The position numbers were made by a program, and so were the translations under genes. Positions 34,652 through 44,246 of a stretch of 64,000 bases of DNA are shown here, in pieces (the stretch's first letter is position 1; every line of letters begins with the position of its first letter). The stretch is from the NCBI GenBank assembly GCA_044239865.1, contig JBIIAO010000002.1, positions 744,001 to 808,000 of the forward strand, written 5' to 3'. The DNA comes from CAIZGX01 sp044239865. GTDB taxonomy: Bacteria; Bacteroidota; Bacteroidia; Flavobacteriales_D; Sanyastnellaceae. The notes beneath the pieces were generated by a model that was not told where the DNA came from, ran no database searches, and saw only the letters and a list, made by a program, of their open reading frames with translations.

Positions 34652-36211
34652 ATGAATCCTGTAAAAATACTTTGGGCCGACGACGAGATCGAATTGCTTA
34701 AACCGCACATTCTTTACCTCGAACAAAAAGGCTATGTGCTAACAACTGTGAACAATGGGCGATCCGCTATTGATTTTGTGAAAAAGGAGTTTTTCGACAT
34801 TGTTTTCTTGGATGAAAACATGCCGGGATTGAGCGGGTTGCAGGTGCTTCAGGACATGAAGGCAATTGACTCTTCCCTTCCAATTGTTATGATCACCAAG
34901 AGTGAAGAAGAGCACATTATGGAAGATGCCATCGGCTCGAAAATTTCCGATTACCTCATAAAACCCGTTAATCCGAGTCAGATTCTTCTGACCATAAAGA
35001 AGAATCTCGATGAAAAACGTTTGGTGAGTGAGAAGACTACCAACGACTATCGTCAAGAATTTCGCGAGATAAGCATGCAGCTCGGTCAGCGCATGAACGC
35101 GGAAGAGTGGAAGAGTTTCTTTAAGAAAATGACTTATTGGTCGCAAGAGCTTCGCGGTTCAAACGACGAAGGCATGAATGAAATTTTCAAGACGCAACGC
35201 CGCGAAGCCAATGAGCAATTTTCGAAATTCATCAAGCAGAATTACCTTGAATGGATGAAAGATTTCTCGAAGGCTCCTTTGCTTTCGAACTCTGTTTTTC
35301 GTCAGCGTGTTGCGCCTTTAGTTGCCTCCGCGAAGGCCGATGAATCTGTCTTCATGTTGGTCATAGACAACTTGCGTTACGACCAATGGAAGACCCTTAT
35401 TCCACATATAAAACCGTTTTATAGAATAGAAGAAGAAGATTTGTTTTTCAGTATTCTTCCCACAGCCACGCACTACGCTCGCAACTCGCTGTTCTCTGGA
35501 TTAATGCCTTCGGAAATGCAAAAGCTTTATCCTAATTGGTGGAAGAGTGAAGAAGACGAAGGCGGAAAGAACATGCACGAAGAAGATTTCTTAGGCACAC
35601 AATTGAAACGATTGGGTCTCGATGTGAAATGGTCGTACAATAAGATTACGAATTATCATGCTGGAAAGAAATTGGCCGAGTCGTACACGAATTTATTGAA
35701 AAACAACTTCAATGTTATTGTCTACAATTTCGTAGATATGCTAAGTCATGCGCGCACTGAAATGGACGTGATTAAAGAGTTGGCAGATGATGAGCCGGCG
35801 TACTTGTCTTTAACTGAAAGTTGGTTCGAGCACAGCGCGCTGTTGGAAATGCTGAAGCAATTGTCAGAGAAGAAGTGCAAGGTGATTATTACAACAGACC
35901 ACGGAACAGTGCGTGTTGAGAATCCCATTCGCATTGTGGGTGATCGCAACACCAATTCAAACTTGCGTTACAAGGCAGGAAGAAATCTAGACTACAATCA
36001 GAAAGATGTTTTCGAAGTTCGAAATCCGAGTGAAGCCCACTTGCCGAAGCAGAACATTAGCACCGCCTACGTATTCGCAACGAACAATGATTTCTTTGTT
36101 TATCCAAACAACTACAATCAGTTCATGAACTACTACCAAAATACCTTTCAACACGGAGGGATTTCTTTGGAGGAAATGATCATTCCGTTCATCGTCTTAC
36201 AATCGAAATAA
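34652..36211 (+). CDS. porX: PorX-type response regulator with PglZ phosphodiesterase domain
   Basis: The 519-residue protein has a receiver domain (residues 1-120) with the acidic pocket ADDE and phospho-acceptor Asp54 in FLDENMPG, a short helical linker, and an alkaline-phosphatase-like PglZ domain from about 200. There VIDNLRYDQW holds a metal ligand and TATHYARNSLFSG the nucleophile Thr near 271. PorX with the sensor PorY controls T9SS gene expression in Porphyromonas and gliding bacteria. The partner sensor is not in the window. Many genes nearby encode T9SS cargo. The stop is one base before the tsaE start. Confidence 0.94.
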   Translation: MNPVKILWADDEIELLKPHILYLEQKGYVLTTVNNGRSAIDFVKKEFFDIVFLDENMPGLSGLQVLQDMKAIDSSLPIVMITKSEEEHIMEDAIGSKISDYLIKPVNPSQILLTIKKNLDEKRLVSEKTTNDYRQEFREISMQLGQRMNAEEWKSFFKKMTYWSQELRGSNDEGMNEIFKTQRREANEQFSKFIKQNYLEWMKDFSKAPLLSNSVFRQRVAPLVASAKADESVFMLVIDNLRYDQWKTLIPHIKPFYRIEEEDLFFSILPTATHYARNSLFSGLMPSEMQKLYPNWWKSEEDEGGKNMHEEDFLGTQLKRLGLDVKWSYNKITNYHAGKKLAESYTNLLKNNFNVIVYNFVDMLSHARTEMDVIKELADDEPAYLSLTESWFEHSALLEMLKQLSEKKCKVIITTDHGTVRVENPIRIVGDRNTNSNLRYKAGRNLDYNQKDVFEVRNPSEAHLPKQNISTAYVFATNNDFFVYPNNYNQFMNYYQNTFQHGGISLEEMIIPFIVLQSK

Positions 36212-36212
36212 C

Positions 36213-36614
36213 ATGCAGCAGTTTGAGGTTTATTCGTTGGAAGAATTAGAATCGCTCGCTCAGCAATTCATTCAAAAACACTCGTCGGGTGTATTTTGTG
36301 TGGAAGGGGAAATGGGCGCGGGCAAGACAACCTTCATTTCACTTATTGCAAAATTGTTGGGGGAAGAAAGCACGAGTTCACCAACGTTTTCTTTGGTGAA
36401 TGAATACCATTTGCGCAATAACGAGCGTATGTATCATTTCGATTTGTATCGTGTAAAATCAAAAGCCGAACTGCAAGAGTTCGGCTTCGAAGATTATTTA
36501 TTCGGCGCTCGATATGTTTTTATCGAATGGCCGGAAGTGGCTTTCGATTATTTAGACGAGCATCATTTCCTTCGCATTCGCGAGGAAGACGGAAAACGTG
36601 TTTTTGAATTTTAG
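36213..36614 (+). CDS. tsaE: tRNA threonylcarbamoyladenosine biosynthesis ATPase TsaE
   Basis: The 133-residue ATPase works with TsaB and TsaD in making t6A at position 37 of tRNAs that read ANN codons. The Walker A motif GEMGAGKTTF is near residue 33, SSPTFSLVNEY near 53, and the HFDLYR strand and IEWPE Walker-B-like segment follow. It is tightly linked to porX (one base apart), and its last four bases overlap a convergent gene. Confidence 0.95.
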   Translation: MQQFEVYSLEELESLAQQFIQKHSSGVFCVEGEMGAGKTTFISLIAKLLGEESTSSPTFSLVNEYHLRNNERMYHFDLYRVKSKAELQEFGFEDYLFGARYVFIEWPEVAFDYLDEHHFLRIREEDGKRVFEF

Positions 36615-36931
36615 TGAGCTGGTTTGTGAGCGGGAGCAACTTCAGGAGCTGCTTCTACCATAACTTTAACCTCTTCCACTTTAGCATCTTCACCAGTATG
36701 AGCATCTGCCGCGTGAGCACCTGCAGCATGAGCTGAAGTATCTGCAGCCGCTTTGTGGTCTTCGTGCTTCACTTCCTCTACTTCTTTCGCAGGAACGGCC
36801 CCAGGCAATTTAGTCATTGGGACAGCTGCGTTATTATTGATGTTCACGAACATCAAAGTTAGAATTGCAGCGGCTGGAACAATGAACCATAAGAACAATG
36901 AACTTTGCTTTGGAGAATCTGAATGTGACAT
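36611..36931 (-). CDS. small membrane-anchored Ala/Glu-rich protein
   Basis: ATG 36931 gives 106 residues: a short cytoplasmic start, one membrane helix (LFLWFIVPAAAILTLMFVN, about residues 12-31) and a low-complexity tail rich in Ala, Glu and His (HAAGAHAADAHTGEDAKVEE). No family is recognised. A histidine-rich tail could bind metal, but this is speculation. The upstream extension to 37024 lies in a probable promoter region and is rejected. Confidence 0.55.
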   Translation of the reverse strand: MSHSDSPKQSSLFLWFIVPAAAILTLMFVNINNNAAVPMTKLPGAVPAKEVEEVKHEDHKAAADTSAHAAGAHAADAHTGEDAKVEEVKVMVEAAPEVAPAHKPAH

Positions 36932-37026
36932 AGTTTTTATTTTGAGGTCCAAAAATAGCAGATAATTCCGTCCTTTCAAAAATAATAAGCAAGGTTTCGT
37001 AACTTCGAAGATGAGAATACTCACTT

Positions 37027-38247
37027 ATGGCCCTTCCTAAAAAACATTATCATTCTATTGCGCACGAAACAGCGCTTGCTCCACAAGAAGAAATGCTTCA
37101 CGTTGGAAAGAATATGCAGCGCCTAACTATAGGCATCCCGAAGGAAACATCGTTTCAAGAGCGAAGGGTGGCTTTGGCTCCCGAAAGTGTTGCCTTACTT
37201 GTAAGTAGGGGTCACGAGGTTATTATAGAATCTGGAGCAGGAAACGAGAGTAATTTCTTGGATCATGATTACAGCGAGAGCGGTGCAACCATTGTTTACG
37301 ATCGCAAGCAGGTCTTTCAGGCCAACACCATTATGAAGGTGGCCCCACCGAGCTTGGAAGAAATAGAACTCATGCCGGGAAAGCAAACGCTTATTTCAGC
37401 GTTGAATTTACCGGTTCAGTCCAAAGAATGTTTCGTTCAGCTTGCAGCGAAAAAGATAACCGCCATTGCGTGGGATTACATACAAGATAAAAAAGGAATT
37501 TACCCCATTGTTCGCGCAATGGCCGAAATAGCAGGGAATACATCCATTATGTTAGCCGCAGAATACCTAAGTCACCACACCGGCGGAAGAGGACTTATGC
37601 TCGGTGGAATAACAGGAGTTCGTCCAACGGAAGTGGTCATTATTGGCGCTGGAACTGTCGGTGAAAACGCTGCTCGCGCCGCTCTGGGTTTAGGAGCGAG
37701 CGTGAAACTTTTCGATAACAGTATTTATAAATTGAAACGCATTCAGAATGATCTAGGCGTTCACTTGTGGACGAGTACCATTCAGCCTTCTGAGCTTTCG
37801 CGTGCATTGAAATATGCCGATGTTGTTATTGGGGCTATTCGCGCCAAGAAAGGAAGAACACCCGTTGTTGTTTCCGAGGAAATTGTTCAAGAAATGAAAG
37901 AGGGAAGCGTAATTGTTGATGTGAGTATAGACCGCGGTGGATGTTTTGAAACCTCTGAAGTCACCAATCACGAGAACCCCACTTTCCGCAAGCACGGCGT
38001 TATTCATTATTGTGTTCCGAACATTGCTGCGCGCGTTTCAAGAACTGCGTCGTATGCACTCTCGAATATTTTTGCTCCGGTAATTCTAGATTTGGGCGAC
38101 GAAGGAGGAATCGTAAATCTGATTCGAAATCAGAAAGGGTTCCGCAATGGAGTGTATCTCTATCACGGAACCCTCACCAACGAAGACATTGCTATGACAT
38201 TTGATTTGTCGTGGAAGCCACTGGAATTGCTTATTGAGGCGATATAA
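37027..38247 (+). CDS. ald: alanine dehydrogenase
   Basis: The 406-residue enzyme converts L-alanine and NAD to pyruvate and ammonia. The family start IGIPKETSFQERRVALAPESV lies near residue 35, and the NAD-binding glycine loop VIIGAGTVGENAARAALGLGA near 205. A 30-residue N-terminal extension precedes the usual start; internal ATG codons are possible alternatives. The Lys and His of the substrate site cannot be pinned by eye. A two-way terminator follows. Confidence 0.92.
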   Translation: MALPKKHYHSIAHETALAPQEEMLHVGKNMQRLTIGIPKETSFQERRVALAPESVALLVSRGHEVIIESGAGNESNFLDHDYSESGATIVYDRKQVFQANTIMKVAPPSLEEIELMPGKQTLISALNLPVQSKECFVQLAAKKITAIAWDYIQDKKGIYPIVRAMAEIAGNTSIMLAAEYLSHHTGGRGLMLGGITGVRPTEVVIIGAGTVGENAARAALGLGASVKLFDNSIYKLKRIQNDLGVHLWTSTIQPSELSRALKYADVVIGAIRAKKGRTPVVVSEEIVQEMKEGSVIVDVSIDRGGCFETSEVTNHENPTFRKHGVIHYCVPNIAARVSRTASYALSNIFAPVILDLGDEGGIVNLIRNQKGFRNGVYLYHGTLTNEDIAMTFDLSWKPLELLIEAI

Positions 38248-38274
38248 AAAAGCCCCACCGAAGTGAGGCCTTTT
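38248..38274. terminator. bidirectional terminator between ald and gcvP
   Basis: AAAAGCCCCAC pairs with GTGAGGCCTTTT with one mismatch, flanked by an A run on the left and a T run on the right, so it can end both converging transcripts. Confidence 0.75.
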
Positions 38275-38293
38275 GAAAAGTGTAAGGTCTGTC

Positions 38294-41125
38294 TTACATG
38301 AACGCTTCCATAGGCGGACAAGTACATACCAAGTTTCTATCTCCATATGCGTTGTCAACACGACCCACGCTGGTCCAAAATTTATTTTCACGCAAGCCTG
38401 GCATTGGATAAGCCGCAGCGCTTCTAGAGTATGGGTGATGCCATTCGTCTGCAGTCAATTCTTGCGCAGTATGCGGAGCCATCTTCAACATGTTGTCGTG
38501 CTTATCTGCAGCACCGCTTTCAACATCTAAAATCTCTTTTTTAATGTGAATCATAGCGTCGCAGAAACGATCCAGTTCAACCAACGGTTCGCTCTCTGTT
38601 GGCTCAATCATAACTGTTCCAGCTACCGGGAAAGAGACCGTTGGCGCGTGGAATCCATAGTCCATCAAACGCTTCGCGATGTCTTCCACTTCCACCCCGA
38701 AAGATTTGAATGAACGACAATCTAAAATCATTTCGTGCGCAACGTGACCGTTCGTTCCTGTATACAAAACATCGTAGTGATCTTTCAATTTCGCTTTCAT
38801 GTAGTTCGCGTTAAGAATGGCGTACTTCGTTGCATCAGCCACTCCGTCGAATCCTAACATCTTAATGTAACCGTATGAAATTAACAAGATCAATGCACTT
38901 CCGAATGGAGCAGAACTAACACCGTTAATGGCATGCTCTCCACCTGTTTTTACAAATGCGTTTGAAGGAAGGAAAGGGGTTAAGTGCGCTGCCACACCGA
39001 TAGGGCCCATACCAGGTCCGCCACCACCGTGAGGAATAGCGAAGGTCTTGTGCAAGTTCAAGTGACAAACGTCAGCGCCAATGTTACCCGGATTGGTAAG
39101 TCCAACCTGAGCGTTCATGTTCGCACCGTCCATATATACTTGTCCGCCATTGGCGTGAATAATATCTGTAATCTCGTTAATGGCTTCCTCAAATACACCG
39201 TGCGTTGAAGGGTAAGTTACCATTAATGCTGCAAGTTTGTCTTTGTGAAATTCAGCTTTCTCACGAAGATCTGCTACATCAACGTTTCCGTTTTCGTCAC
39301 ACTTCGTAACTACAACGGTTAATCCAGCCATTACTGCAGATGCAGGGTTGGTACCGTGCGCTGAAGAAGGAATTAAACAAATGTTACGATGTCCATCTCC
39401 TCTGCTTCTATGATAAGCCATGATTACTAACAATCCAGACAACTCTCCTTGAGCACCTGAGTTAGGTTGAAGTGAAACACCAGCAAAACCAGTACATTCA
39501 CAAAGATCTCTTTCGAGTTCTTCCAACATCTTGTGGTATCCCAATGTTTGATTCGCTGGCGCGAAAGGATGAATGCTGTTGAATTCAGGCCAAGACAAAG
39601 GCATCATTTCACTGGTCGCATTCAATTTCATGGTGCAAGACCCCAAAGGAATCATGGCGTGAGTCAAAGACAAATCTTTGTTCTCTAATTTCTTCATGTA
39701 ACGCAACATTTCTGTTTCACTGTGGTGTGAATTGAAATGCGGATGAGTCATGAATGATGATGTTCTTGCCATTGAACCGAATGAACATTCGGTAGTTAAA
39801 CTTACTGATCCTTCTTTTCCGGTTAGAATGAAATACAATTCATTCAAGTCTGCTGGCTTCGTTGCTTCATTCAATGAAAGACTTAAACCACCAGCGTGGA
39901 AATACATGTTTACGTTGTGTGAAGCTGCACGTTCTTGAATTCCTTCGTCTGTTGAAGCAATCGTTAACGTATCGTAAAACGAAGTATTCACCACATTTAT
40001 TCCTGCGCTCACTAATGCGTTGCGCAACGAATGCGTGTAAGTATGAATGCGGGTTGCAATGCTCTTCACTCCTTTTGGTCCGTGATATACACCGAACATA
40101 GAAGCCATTACAGCCAACAAGGCTTGCGCCGTACAAATGTTTGAAGTAGCTTTTTCTCTGCGAATGTGTTGCTCACGCGTTTGAAGCGCCATGCGATAAG
40201 CCGTGTTACCGTGACGATCTTTCGAAACACCGATGATACGTCCTGGCATGTTACGCTTGAAATCTTCTTTCGTTGCGAAGAACGCAGCGTGTGGTCCACC
40301 GAATCCCATTGGAACACCGAAGCGTTGTGAGTTTCCGAAACACAAATCTGCTCCCCATTCACCCGGAGGTGTTAATGTTGCCAATGCCATTAGATCAGAT
40401 GCTACTGAAACGTATACGTCGTTTGCATGCGCACCTTCACAGAAAAGTGAATAATCTTCTACACTTCCTTCTGCATTTGGGAATTGAACACAAGCTCCGA
40501 AAAATTCTGGAGTGAATACATGCGTCTTATAATCGCCAATCACCAACTCAATGCCGAGGTGGAAAGCGCGTCCTGTCAATACATCTATTGTCTGTGGGAA
40601 AGTCTTTGCGTCTACGAAGTACTTGTTTGCTCCGGTTTGCTCTTTCGCTCTTGAACGGCTGTGGAAGAACAAAATCATGGCTTCCGCTCCTGCAGTTCCT
40701 TCATCCAACAAACTTCCATTTGCAATAGGCAATGAAGTTAAATCGGTAACCATGGTCTGGAAGTTCAAGATTGCCTCTAGACGTCCCTGAGCAATCTCGG
40801 CTTGGTAAGGAGTATAGGCCGTATACCATCCTGGATTTTCGAAAATATTTCTTAAGATAACCGTCGGAGTAAAGGTCGGGTGGTAACCCAAACCAATGTA
40901 GTTTTTTGCAACCACATTCATTTTTCCGAGCTCCCAAACGTGACTTAAATACTCGTCTTCGCTGAGCGCGCTCGTTATATTTAACGGAGCTTTCAAGCGT
41001 ATGTGTGCAGGAACAGTCTCGTTAATCAATTGGTCAATAGAGTTCACACCAATGGTTTGTAACATGTGTGAGACTTCTTCTTGGCGAGGGCCGTTGTGGC
41101 GATCTCTAAAATTAGTTGATGACAT
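38294..41125 (-). CDS. gcvP: glycine dehydrogenase (decarboxylating), P protein
   Basis: ATG 41125 gives 943 residues, the fused full-length P protein of the glycine cleavage system. It decarboxylates glycine with PLP and passes the aminomethyl group to the H protein. The PLP Lys is in NLHKTFAIPHGGGGPG near residue 692, with the SAHGTNPASAVMAG segment near 580 and the N-terminal RHNGPRQEEVSHML. A perfect promoter (TTG, 17 bases, TATATTTG) lies just upstream and excludes the longer start at 41173. The T and H protein genes are elsewhere. Confidence 0.97.
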   Translation of the reverse strand: MSSTNFRDRHNGPRQEEVSHMLQTIGVNSIDQLINETVPAHIRLKAPLNITSALSEDEYLSHVWELGKMNVVAKNYIGLGYHPTFTPTVILRNIFENPGWYTAYTPYQAEIAQGRLEAILNFQTMVTDLTSLPIANGSLLDEGTAGAEAMILFFHSRSRAKEQTGANKYFVDAKTFPQTIDVLTGRAFHLGIELVIGDYKTHVFTPEFFGACVQFPNAEGSVEDYSLFCEGAHANDVYVSVASDLMALATLTPPGEWGADLCFGNSQRFGVPMGFGGPHAAFFATKEDFKRNMPGRIIGVSKDRHGNTAYRMALQTREQHIRREKATSNICTAQALLAVMASMFGVYHGPKGVKSIATRIHTYTHSLRNALVSAGINVVNTSFYDTLTIASTDEGIQERAASHNVNMYFHAGGLSLSLNEATKPADLNELYFILTGKEGSVSLTTECSFGSMARTSSFMTHPHFNSHHSETEMLRYMKKLENKDLSLTHAMIPLGSCTMKLNATSEMMPLSWPEFNSIHPFAPANQTLGYHKMLEELERDLCECTGFAGVSLQPNSGAQGELSGLLVIMAYHRSRGDGHRNICLIPSSAHGTNPASAVMAGLTVVVTKCDENGNVDVADLREKAEFHKDKLAALMVTYPSTHGVFEEAINEITDIIHANGGQVYMDGANMNAQVGLTNPGNIGADVCHLNLHKTFAIPHGGGGPGMGPIGVAAHLTPFLPSNAFVKTGGEHAINGVSSAPFGSALILLISYGYIKMLGFDGVADATKYAILNANYMKAKLKDHYDVLYTGTNGHVAHEMILDCRSFKSFGVEVEDIAKRLMDYGFHAPTVSFPVAGTVMIEPTESEPLVELDRFCDAMIHIKKEILDVESGAADKHDNMLKMAPHTAQELTADEWHHPYSRSAAAYPMPGLRENKFWTSVGRVDNAYGDRNLVCTCPPMEAFM

Positions 41126-41145
41126 ACATTTTGTCTTTAGGTTAG

Positions 41146-41173
41146 CAAATATAGGTAACGCCTTTCTACACAA
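41146..41173 (-). promoter_or_regulatory. gcvP promoter
   Basis: On the minus strand the -33 TTG (41171-41173) and -7 TATATTTG (41146-41153) are separated by 17 bases, a perfect Bacteroidota-type promoter 20 bases before ATG 41125. The leader is too short for a glycine riboswitch. Confidence 0.7.
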
Positions 41174-41214
41174 ATCACAAGATTTTTGTCATCGTGTTGT
41201 ACTTTTGAACTTCT

Positions 41215-41700
41215 ATGTCTGAATTACCAACTATCTCGAAAGAGCTTTCGAAGGAAAAACGCTACAAAGCCGCTTGTGCGCAGGCTTTTGCCTTGTGTAA
41301 CGGTGAACCGAATTTTATTGCGAAAGCCGGAAATGTAATGGCCTTACTGAAAGAAAATTTCGATTTTCTTTGGGTGGGGATCTATATCGTGAATAACAAC
41401 GCCCTGAATCTGTTCGTTTTTCAAGGTCCTGTGGCCTGCACACAGATTGAGCATGGGAAGGGTGTTTGCGGAACATCTTGGTCAAATGGCGCTTCGATTA
41501 TTGTTCCGAATGTCGATGAGTTTCCCGGACATATTGCTTGCAGCAGCGCTTCGAAAAGTGAAATTGTAGTTCCGATTATAAAGGGGAATGAAGTCATCGG
41601 GGTGTTAGATGTTGACAGTACACAACTCGACTTCTTCGACGAAGATGATTTAACAGGCTTGGAAGAAATAGCGAATATTTTAGCGAATGAAGTTTTTTAA
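41215..41700 (+). CDS. msrC: free methionine-(R)-sulfoxide reductase (GAF domain)
   Basis: The 161-residue protein is a single GAF domain that reduces free methionine-R-sulfoxide with thioredoxin. The three conserved cysteines are present in VACTQI, GVCGTSW and HIACSSASKSEIVVP, the last being the catalytic one in the family. The final part (VLDVDSTQLDFFDEDD) is also typical. Its end overlaps the start of the next lipoprotein gene by 14 bases. Confidence 0.92.
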   Translation: MSELPTISKELSKEKRYKAACAQAFALCNGEPNFIAKAGNVMALLKENFDFLWVGIYIVNNNALNLFVFQGPVACTQIEHGKGVCGTSWSNGASIIVPNVDEFPGHIACSSASKSEIVVPIIKGNEVIGVLDVDSTQLDFFDEDDLTGLEEIANILANEVF

Positions 41701-43255
41701 TCTTCGAAATAGCATCGTTATCGGAAGCGCCCTCTTTGCAGTGGGTTGTGCGCAAGTGCGCGGACTGAACGGCGGTGCAAAAGATGTGACTCCGCCGAAA
41801 TTACTTACACAAAGCATAGATTCTTTCGCCACGAATGTGGCTACAAACACCCTTGTATTGAATTTCGATGAGTTCGTTCAAGCAGGTGCGGCGAATGAGG
41901 TGATTATCTCTCCCGCGCTGAAACAGCCGGCCACCTTGATTTGCAACAAACGTTTAGCCATGCTTTCTTGGAACGATACGCTGAAGGCGAATACGACTTA
42001 CACCATAGAATTTGGCAATGCCATTTCAGATATTACGGAAGGAAATAAGGCTTCATTGAATTTTGTTTTTTCTACTGGAAGCACGCTCGATTCGGCTTCC
42101 ATTAGTGGAGCGGTTTACGATGCTCAAAAAGGTGGAGTGCCTGAAAAGGCAGTAGTAATTCTCTATTCAGATAGCTTGTTGGGTGAAGTGGCTTATGCCA
42201 AGAAAGTGAACGAAAAAGGCGAGTTTCTTTTCAACTATTTGCCGAAAGCCAATTTCCAGATTGCTGCATTTTCCGATTTGAATGAAAACAGAATTTGGGA
42301 TGAAAACGAAATCGGCGATTTCATGGAACAACCCGTTTCAACACAACAAATGTACCCGCTGAATTTGCGCTTCTCCCCGAAGAAAGTTGAGAAGATAACA
42401 GAAGATTTATTCAAAACAGATTCTGTTGGAAGCGGCTTCATTGTTGGCGCCTATGGCATGATAGATAGAATTCGACTGTCTCCATCAGCAGCGAATTTTC
42501 CGTTTCGTTACGGATCTTTGGAGAACAGCGACACCTTGTTTTTCGCTTTAGGCGGAAGAGAAGGTGCCCTTCCGAACAATAATTTTGAAGGTATTATTTT
42601 TTCATTCAATCAGCAGCCGGCAGATACCTTAAGTGTTTTTATAGCGAAGTCGGCGAAGCTGAAGAAGTTCAAATTTTCAGGTTCTATTCAACAAAAACCG
42701 AAAGAATTAATTTTGGTGAAAGCCCCGTCCTATTCGGTTTTGAAACGAAGCACCTGCGAAGTAACAGTTCAAGGAATTAAAGCATCCGGAACTCTGGTAG
42801 AAACCAATTCTCCTCTTCATTTCGCGATACAAATAGATGCGAATGCGAGTGAACTTGTTGGAAAGGGAAGCATACGCATATTACCCGGCGCTTGGGAAAC
42901 AGCCTATGGAACAACGAACGATACCCTTCAATTGAATTTTGAATTTCCATCCGCTGAAAAATTAGGAAATCTCGAACTTTCTATTCCGCTGTTGGAAGAT
43001 AAAAGTTTCAAGAAATTTGTTGAACTTCGCAATGAAAAAGGAGCTGTTGTTAGAAAGGTAGACTATTCGGAAACACTTGTCTTTAGCGGAATTCAGCCAG
43101 GAAAGTACACGGTTCGTTTGGTGCACGACATGAATAGAAACGGACAATGGGACATTGTGGATCTTCAACAAAAAATGAGATGCGAACCCGTAAGTGTTTT
43201 TTCAAAGCCCATTGAAGTGCGCGCCAATTGGAGCGTGAAGGTTGTTCTGAATTAA
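41687..43255 (+). CDS. Ig-like (Big_5-type) lipoprotein of the Bacteroidota
   Basis: The 522-residue protein has a lipobox AVGC (Cys near residue 22) and the family-typical start QVRGLNGGAKDVTPPKLL. An Ig-like Big_5 domain follows near 30-130 (VLNFDEFVQ, AMLSWNDTLKANTTYTIEF). Later beta domains include a SpaA/CarboxypepD-like segment (SGAVYDAQKGGVPEKAVVILY) and a final FSGIQPGKYTVRLVHDMNRNG. It is a surface-exposed or periplasmic lipoprotein of unknown role, likely on the same transcript as msrC. Confidence 0.85.
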   Translation: MKFFNLRNSIVIGSALFAVGCAQVRGLNGGAKDVTPPKLLTQSIDSFATNVATNTLVLNFDEFVQAGAANEVIISPALKQPATLICNKRLAMLSWNDTLKANTTYTIEFGNAISDITEGNKASLNFVFSTGSTLDSASISGAVYDAQKGGVPEKAVVILYSDSLLGEVAYAKKVNEKGEFLFNYLPKANFQIAAFSDLNENRIWDENEIGDFMEQPVSTQQMYPLNLRFSPKKVEKITEDLFKTDSVGSGFIVGAYGMIDRIRLSPSAANFPFRYGSLENSDTLFFALGGREGALPNNNFEGIIFSFNQQPADTLSVFIAKSAKLKKFKFSGSIQQKPKELILVKAPSYSVLKRSTCEVTVQGIKASGTLVETNSPLHFAIQIDANASELVGKGSIRILPGAWETAYGTTNDTLQLNFEFPSAEKLGNLELSIPLLEDKSFKKFVELRNEKGAVVRKVDYSETLVFSGIQPGKYTVRLVHDMNRNGQWDIVDLQQKMRCEPVSVFSKPIEVRANWSVKVVLN

Positions 43256-44091
43256 AACTTTAATCGTGAAGATCGTATTTTGAAAATCGGCTTCTTCTTG
43301 TTTTCGCACCACGTGCGGACAATCTCTTTTGAATCATAGTCTCCCAATTCGGCTGCGGTTTTCCAGTAATTACAAGCATCATCGTTTTCCTTCAACAAGT
43401 ATGAAGTTTCACCGGCATAATACAAGGCTGAGATGTAAGAACTGCTAGACGGCTTTAACATTTGTTTGAAAATTACCAGAGCTTCCTCATTCTTCTGCAT
43501 ATCGAGTAAGGAAATTCCTGCTTGAAGTTGGGCCTCTTCTAACGTGCTATCTAGGGCGTATGCTTCGAGAAAAGTTTCTGCGGCTGCACCGAATTGTTTT
43601 CTACTTTGGTGAATGGCAGCATCTAAAAAATAAGCCGGAGCATATTTTTCATTCAATGAAAAAACTGTTTCTAGCTCCTCGCGACTTTTTGAATATTTAT
43701 GTTGAAGGTAATAGACGGAAGCAAGCCAATAGTGTCCTTGAAAATTGTCATTGTGTTCAAGCGTGTAAAGCTTCAACAAGTATACGGACTCGCTTAAATT
43801 ACCGAGGGAATATTCACAAATGCCATTATTCAGCAGGAGAGACTCGTCTTTGCACCCGTTTGATTTCGCTTCATTGTAGTTCAAACTCGCTTGTTGAAAT
43901 TGTCCGAGTTTCTGAAGCGCATTGGCTTTAATGAAGTAATCACAGGCCTCGAATTTTTCTAGTCGATTAATGCTGTGTAGGGCGACGTCATAAATTCCTT
44001 CAGCATACTGCTGAATGGCTGCTGCGCGAAAATCTTGTCCAACTGCCAAGTTAGCCAACCCAATGAAAAGAAGAAATGCTATTTGTTTCAC
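43252..44091 (-). CDS. secreted TPR-repeat protein
   Basis: The protein is made mostly of tetratricopeptide repeats (AAAETFLEAYALDSTLEEAQLQ and CDYFIKANALQKLGQFQQA are examples) after a signal peptide MKQIAFLLFIGLANLAVGQ. There is no ATG: GTG 44091 gives 279 residues with that leader, while TTG 44109 would add six. It probably acts as a protein-binding scaffold in the periplasm. It is convergent with the Ig-like gene (four-base overlap). Confidence 0.75.
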   Translation of the reverse strand: MKQIAFLLFIGLANLAVGQDFRAAAIQQYAEGIYDVALHSINRLEKFEACDYFIKANALQKLGQFQQASLNYNEAKSNGCKDESLLLNNGICEYSLGNLSESVYLLKLYTLEHNDNFQGHYWLASVYYLQHKYSKSREELETVFSLNEKYAPAYFLDAAIHQSRKQFGAAAETFLEAYALDSTLEEAQLQAGISLLDMQKNEEALVIFKQMLKPSSSSYISALYYAGETSYLLKENDDACNYWKTAAELGDYDSKEIVRTWCENKKKPIFKIRSSRLKF

Positions 44092-44246
44092 TTTGGAAAA
44101 GTACGTCAACGAACGATTTAAGTTTCCTCTATCTGCTTTTTTTTTAAACGTCAGATGTTCAACACTTTTGAATTGTTGTCGTATTGTTGGTGCTTTATGG
44201 GTTTTCTTTACTTTACCAAAACCATATTTAAGTAATTTATTATTTC

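Noticed and set aside
41126..41214. Glycine riboswitch before gcvP
   Set aside because: The promoter lies only about 20 bases from the ATG, so there is no room for the aptamer.
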